From NCBI GenBank assembly GCA_947456915.1, contig CANGUQ010000025.1, positions 1 to 16,315 on the forward strand: a stretch of 16,315 nt of DNA. Reading direction: 5' to 3'. Made by a program: the position numbers and the translations under genes. The notes under the pieces were generated by a model. It had not been told where the DNA came from. It made no database searches and was given only the letters and a program-made list of their open reading frames with translations. This document shows, piece by piece, positions 13,684 through 16,315 of this stretch (its first letter is position 1; every line of letters begins with the position of its first letter). The stretch comes from Betaproteobacteria bacterium (GTDB lineage: Bacteria; Pseudomonadota; Gammaproteobacteria; Burkholderiales; CAIKXV01).

Positions 13684-14760
13684 CTACTCGGCCCGGATGT
13701 TCGCCGCCTTGATCACCTTCGCCCACGCCGCGGTCTCGCTGCGGATCTGTGTTGCGAAGGCCTCCGGACTTGCGCTGAGTTCGACGTCCAGCCCCTGGCG
13801 ACCCAGCGCCTCGACCGATTCGCTCGCACGCGCGGCCTTCGCCGTCTCGTCGAAGATGCGCGCGACGATCGGCTTCGGCGTTCCGGCAGGCACCAGCATG
13901 CCGTACCACGCAGTGACGTCGAAGCCCGGAAAGCCCGACTCGGCGATCGTCGGCAGTTCGGGCGCGACCGCAAGCCGCTTCAGGCCGGTGACCGCGAGTG
14001 CGCGCAGCTTGCCGACGCGCACCTGCGGCAGCGTCGCCGGCACGCTGCCGAACAGCAGTTGCACTTCACCGCCGAGCAGCGCGGCGGTCGCCGGTCCGCC
14101 TCCCTTGTAGGGCACGTTCACCAGTTCCACCTTGGCCCGGAAGTTGAGCATCTCGGCAGCCAGATGCAGCGGACTGCCCACGCCGGCCGAGGCGTAGTTG
14201 AGCTTGCCGGGATTGGCGCGCGCGAGTGCGATGAACTCCTGCAGCGTCGTCGCCTTCACCGTCGGATGCAGCACGAGCACGTACTGTGCAGAGGCGAAGC
14301 GGATCACCGGCAGCAGGTCACGCGCCACGTCGACGCCGAGCTTCGGATACAGCGTCGGGTTCACCGTGAGCGTGGTGGCAAACCCGAGCAGCACCGTGTA
14401 ACCGTCGGGGGCAGCCTTGCCGACGATCTCGGTAGCGATGTTGCCGGCTGCCCCGCCGCGGTTGTCCACGACCCACTGCTGGCCGGTGCTCTCGGACAGA
14501 CGTGGCACCACGATGCGCGCGGCGGTGTCGGCGCCGCCGCCGGGGGGGAAGGGCAGGACCAGACGCACCGGGCGCAACGGCCAGCCGGCGCTGGCGCCGG
14601 GCGTACCCTGCGCGGCGACGTGCTGCGGGATCGCGCAGAGACCTGCGAGCAGGAGGCTGGCGGCCAGCGGCGCGCAGCGCGCCACCGGCGCTGGCCGCAA
14701 TCGCCGCGACTCCGCCGCAGGTTGCGGGCCGGTGTGTCGCGGCACAGGCAAGTCGCTCAT
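13684..14760 (-). CDS. Bug/TctC-family periplasmic solute receptor
   Basis: At 358 residues this is the longest complete receptor in the window. The extra length is at the front: a polar, Pro- and Arg-rich stretch of about 27 residues precedes the hydrophobic core (APLAASLLLAGLCAI), with cleavage likely after VAA at residue 50. The mature part shows WPLRPVRLVLPFPPGGGAD, the VDNRGGAAGN turn (98-107), DGYTVLLG, NVPYKGGGPATAALLGG and AWYGMLVPAGTP. The ATG at 14760 is supported by GAGGAG eight bases upstream and directly follows the TAG of the PrpD gene (TAGATG), so the two genes are almost certainly translated from one message. No internal ATG offers a shorter leader. The receptor probably captures the acid handled by the coupled PrpD enzyme; its identity is unknown. 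Confidence 0.93.
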   Translation of the reverse strand: MSDLPVPRHTGPQPAAESRRLRPAPVARCAPLAASLLLAGLCAIPQHVAAQGTPGASAGWPLRPVRLVLPFPPGGGADTAARIVVPRLSESTGQQWVVDNRGGAAGNIATEIVGKAAPDGYTVLLGFATTLTVNPTLYPKLGVDVARDLLPVIRFASAQYVLVLHPTVKATTLQEFIALARANPGKLNYASAGVGSPLHLAAEMLNFRAKVELVNVPYKGGGPATAALLGGEVQLLFGSVPATLPQVRVGKLRALAVTGLKRLAVAPELPTIAESGFPGFDVTAWYGMLVPAGTPKPIVARIFDETAKAARASESVEALGRQGLDVELSASPEAFATQIRSETAAWAKVIKAANIRAE

Positions 14761-16161
14761 CTAGGCCGCTCCTCTACTCGCGTCGGGACAGGTGAGCCGG
14801 ATCACTTCGCCGAGGTCGGCGGCCTCGTCCAGCGTCCACAACCTCGCCAGCAGGCGGTCACAGCCCGGCGTGGCAAGCACCGGCTGCGAGAGGCGACGAA
14901 ACTTCCGCTCGACCTCGGCATCGGACATCGGATTGCGGTGGTGCCCGCGGTGGTACTCGACTTCGGCGCGCAGGGTTTCGCCGCCGCGCAGTCGTATCGT
15001 CATCTCGCACAGCATCGCGATCGGCATCCGCCGGTTCGCTTCGTCGGACTCGCTCACCGTCACCTTGCGCGTGAGCGCACGCACCGCCGGATCGAACAGA
15101 AAGCGATCGGCGAAGTGCTCCTCGCCGATCTCGCCGTGCAGCAGCGCGATGGCCACCGTGTACGGCATGCTGTGATCGGCCGACTCGCGCGTCTGCGGTT
15201 CCCACTTGTCCGGGTCATCGGCCATCAGCCGGATCGCGGTGCTCACCGTGGCGACGTGGACCGACTCGATCCGTGCGGGGTCGGCAATACGCTCGCGCAG
15301 CTGCAGTGCCGCTTCGGCCACGGTCTGCGAATACTGGCCGAGCGGAAAACGCTTGATGCTGCACTCCATGATCCGGAACGGGTGCTGCGCGCCGCCCATC
15401 TCGGGCAGCGAGAACGCTCCGCGCGTGACCGCCTTGAAGTAGCCGCCGATGCCCTCGTACACCGGCGAGGGACCGCTCATGCCGCGAGCGGCGAGCATCG
15501 TCGCGAACACCGCGTTGCGGCTCGCATTCGCGTAGGCGCAGCCCTTCCACATCGACACGTTGCCGATGCGCGTCTGATACAGCGCGACATTCGCCGCGAC
15601 GTGCAGGTTGAGCGCCTGCTCGATACGCGCCGGCTCCAGTCTGAACAGCCTCGCCGCCGCCGCGGCGCTCGCGAGCCCGCCGACGGTGGTGTGATCGAAG
15701 CCCAGCGGCTTCAGGTCGCGCGCATCGCAGACCCGGCAGAACACCTCGTAGGCGATGACCGTGGCGAGGATCGCGTCCCGGCCGCTGGCGCGATGCAGTT
15801 CTCCAGCGGCGAGGACGGCGGCGAAGCTGTCGCTGGGGTGTCCGGACTCGCCGGTACTGGTGTAGCCGTCATTGAAGTCGAGGTAGCGGATCGCCACGCC
15901 GTTGGCGAACGCGGCCAGATCGGGGCTGGTGGCTTCGCCACTGACCAGCAGGCGCGCCGGCTGCGCACTGCTCACCGTAGCGGCGATGTCGCGCGCGATC
16001 CGTGCAGGTTCGGAGTGGAAGCCGCCCAGCGCACAGCCGACCGTGTCCACGATCAGCCGCTTCGCCTGCCGCACCACGTCCTGCGGCAGATCCTCGTAGC
16101 GCAGCGCGCTGACGTAGCGACTCAGCTGCTGCACGATCGTCGGTGCGCTCGTGTCGTTCAT
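14761..16161 (-). CDS. MmgE/PrpD-family protein, 2-methylcitrate dehydratase-like
   Basis: A 466-residue protein and, of the three family members here, the closest in motif to classic PrpD. It has RYLDFNDGY (92-100) followed by GHPSD (107-111), GFDHTT (154-159), MWKGCAYANASRN (204-216) with Lys206 as the likely active-site lysine, SIKRFPLGQYSQT (268-280), and a C-terminal lid with NPMSDAEVERKF. PrpD dehydrates 2-methylcitrate in propionate breakdown. No prpB or prpC is present here, the TWLAAEWGHPSD-type loop of true PrpD reads TSTGESGHPSD, and the gene is coupled to a receptor, so another polycarboxylate is more likely. The ATG at 16161 has a strong GGGAGGAG site seven bases upstream. It is the first gene of a two-gene operon. 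Confidence 0.9.
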   Translation of the reverse strand: MNDTSAPTIVQQLSRYVSALRYEDLPQDVVRQAKRLIVDTVGCALGGFHSEPARIARDIAATVSSAQPARLLVSGEATSPDLAAFANGVAIRYLDFNDGYTSTGESGHPSDSFAAVLAAGELHRASGRDAILATVIAYEVFCRVCDARDLKPLGFDHTTVGGLASAAAAARLFRLEPARIEQALNLHVAANVALYQTRIGNVSMWKGCAYANASRNAVFATMLAARGMSGPSPVYEGIGGYFKAVTRGAFSLPEMGGAQHPFRIMECSIKRFPLGQYSQTVAEAALQLRERIADPARIESVHVATVSTAIRLMADDPDKWEPQTRESADHSMPYTVAIALLHGEIGEEHFADRFLFDPAVRALTRKVTVSESDEANRRMPIAMLCEMTIRLRGGETLRAEVEYHRGHHRNPMSDAEVERKFRRLSQPVLATPGCDRLLARLWTLDEAADLGEVIRLTCPDASRGAA

Positions 16162-16184
16162 TCCGATCTCCTCCCGCGGCGGGC

Positions 16185-16190
16185 AGTATA
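16185..16190 (-). promoter_or_regulatory. Candidate -10 box for the PrpD-Bug operon
   Basis: On the minus strand TATACT matches five of six -10 consensus bases. It would start transcription near 16178, leaving a very short leader that begins just before the ribosome site. A convincing -35 is absent (AGGGGA at 17 bp). Confidence 0.3.
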
Positions 16191-16224
16191 GCGAACTGCG
16201 TTGTGCGTCCCCTGCGGCTGCTGC

Positions 16225-16291
16225 GGCGAGACGGCGTACGCGAGGCTGCCGCGCGGCGCGCCGCCTCGCCCGGGGCAGCCGCCGTCTCGCC
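16225..16291. terminator. Nested inverted repeat upstream of the PrpD-Bug operon
   Basis: GGCGAGACGGCG (16225-16236) and CGCCGTCTCGCC (16280-16291) are perfect 12-bp arms. Inside them, GCGAGGC (16240-16246) pairs with GCCTCGC (16263-16269). The structure lies just upstream of the putative promoter and may end transcription of a gene beyond the right edge, insulating the operon. There is no T-run. A protein-binding or extruded structure is an alternative. Confidence 0.35.
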
Positions 16292-16315
16292 CGCGCCGGA
16301 CGGCCGGACGCGTGC

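Noticed and set aside
14761..16161. Naming this gene prpD of the methylcitrate cycle.
   Set aside because: No prpB, prpC or acnD/prpF neighbour is present, the active-site loop differs, and it is coupled to a receptor gene.
13510..16191. An 893-codon open frame on the plus strand.
   Set aside because: It is antisense to the PrpD-Bug operon, has low-complexity Arg/His-rich composition and no family motif. The minus-strand genes have strong ribosome sites and clear motifs.
1..16315. Search for mobile elements, CRISPR arrays, tRNA or rRNA genes and toxin-antitoxin or defence genes.
   Set aside because: No transposase or integrase motif, no regularly spaced repeats, and no structural RNA signature was seen; all gaps are short and every substantial frame with real motifs belongs to transport or metabolism.

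Overview
The window is high-GC DNA (my impression is close to 70% GC) carrying 15 closely packed protein genes, one of them cut by the left edge. Six encode periplasmic solute receptors of the Bug/TctC family and three encode MmgE/PrpD-family enzymes. Large Bug families with catabolic enzymes beside them are typical of Burkholderiales (Bordetella, Cupriavidus, Variovorax and relatives), so I infer a betaproteobacterium from that order. No rRNA, tRNA, transposase, integrase, phage gene or CRISPR array was seen, and neither was any gene for a transcription regulator or for a TctA/TctB membrane transporter.

Layout, left to right. (a) 1-4173, minus strand: an operon read leftwards as Bug receptor, threonine synthase-like PLP enzyme, thioredoxin reductase-like flavoprotein (ATGA overlap), glutathione S-transferase, and a second Bug receptor that runs off the window. 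(b) 4174-4484: a 311-bp divergent control region with a good sigma-54 (-24/-12) promoter match driving (c) a single plus-strand Bug gene, 4485-5516. (d) 5576-11970, minus strand: a six-gene run read leftwards as Bug, MmgE/PrpD, small cupin, Bug, ACMSD-like amidohydrolase, D-2-hydroxyacid dehydrogenase. It converges on gene (c) at a hairpin. (e) 12192-13574, plus strand: a stand-alone MmgE/PrpD gene, divergent from (d), ending in a perfect 15-bp inverted repeat that contains its stop codon. (f) 13684-16161, minus strand: PrpD and a Bug receptor whose stop and start codons touch (TAGATG). A putative promoter and a large inverted repeat lie upstream of it.

How the genes may work together (inference). 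Each minus-strand unit pairs at least one high-affinity carboxylate receptor with enzymes suited to carboxylic acids: hydration or dehydration, isomerisation or decarboxylation by MmgE/PrpD proteins, metal-dependent decarboxylation or hydrolysis by the ACMSD-like protein, and 2-oxo/2-hydroxyacid redox by the dehydrogenase. The region looks like an accessory catabolic island for several organic acids. The receptors would have to work with TctAB-type permeases encoded elsewhere, or act as sensors. The substrates cannot be read from the sequence. The strongest leads are the six-gene pathway operon, the sigma-54 promoter on the lone Bug gene, the atypical thioredoxin reductase-like protein, and three clearly different MmgE/PrpD enzymes within 7 kb.
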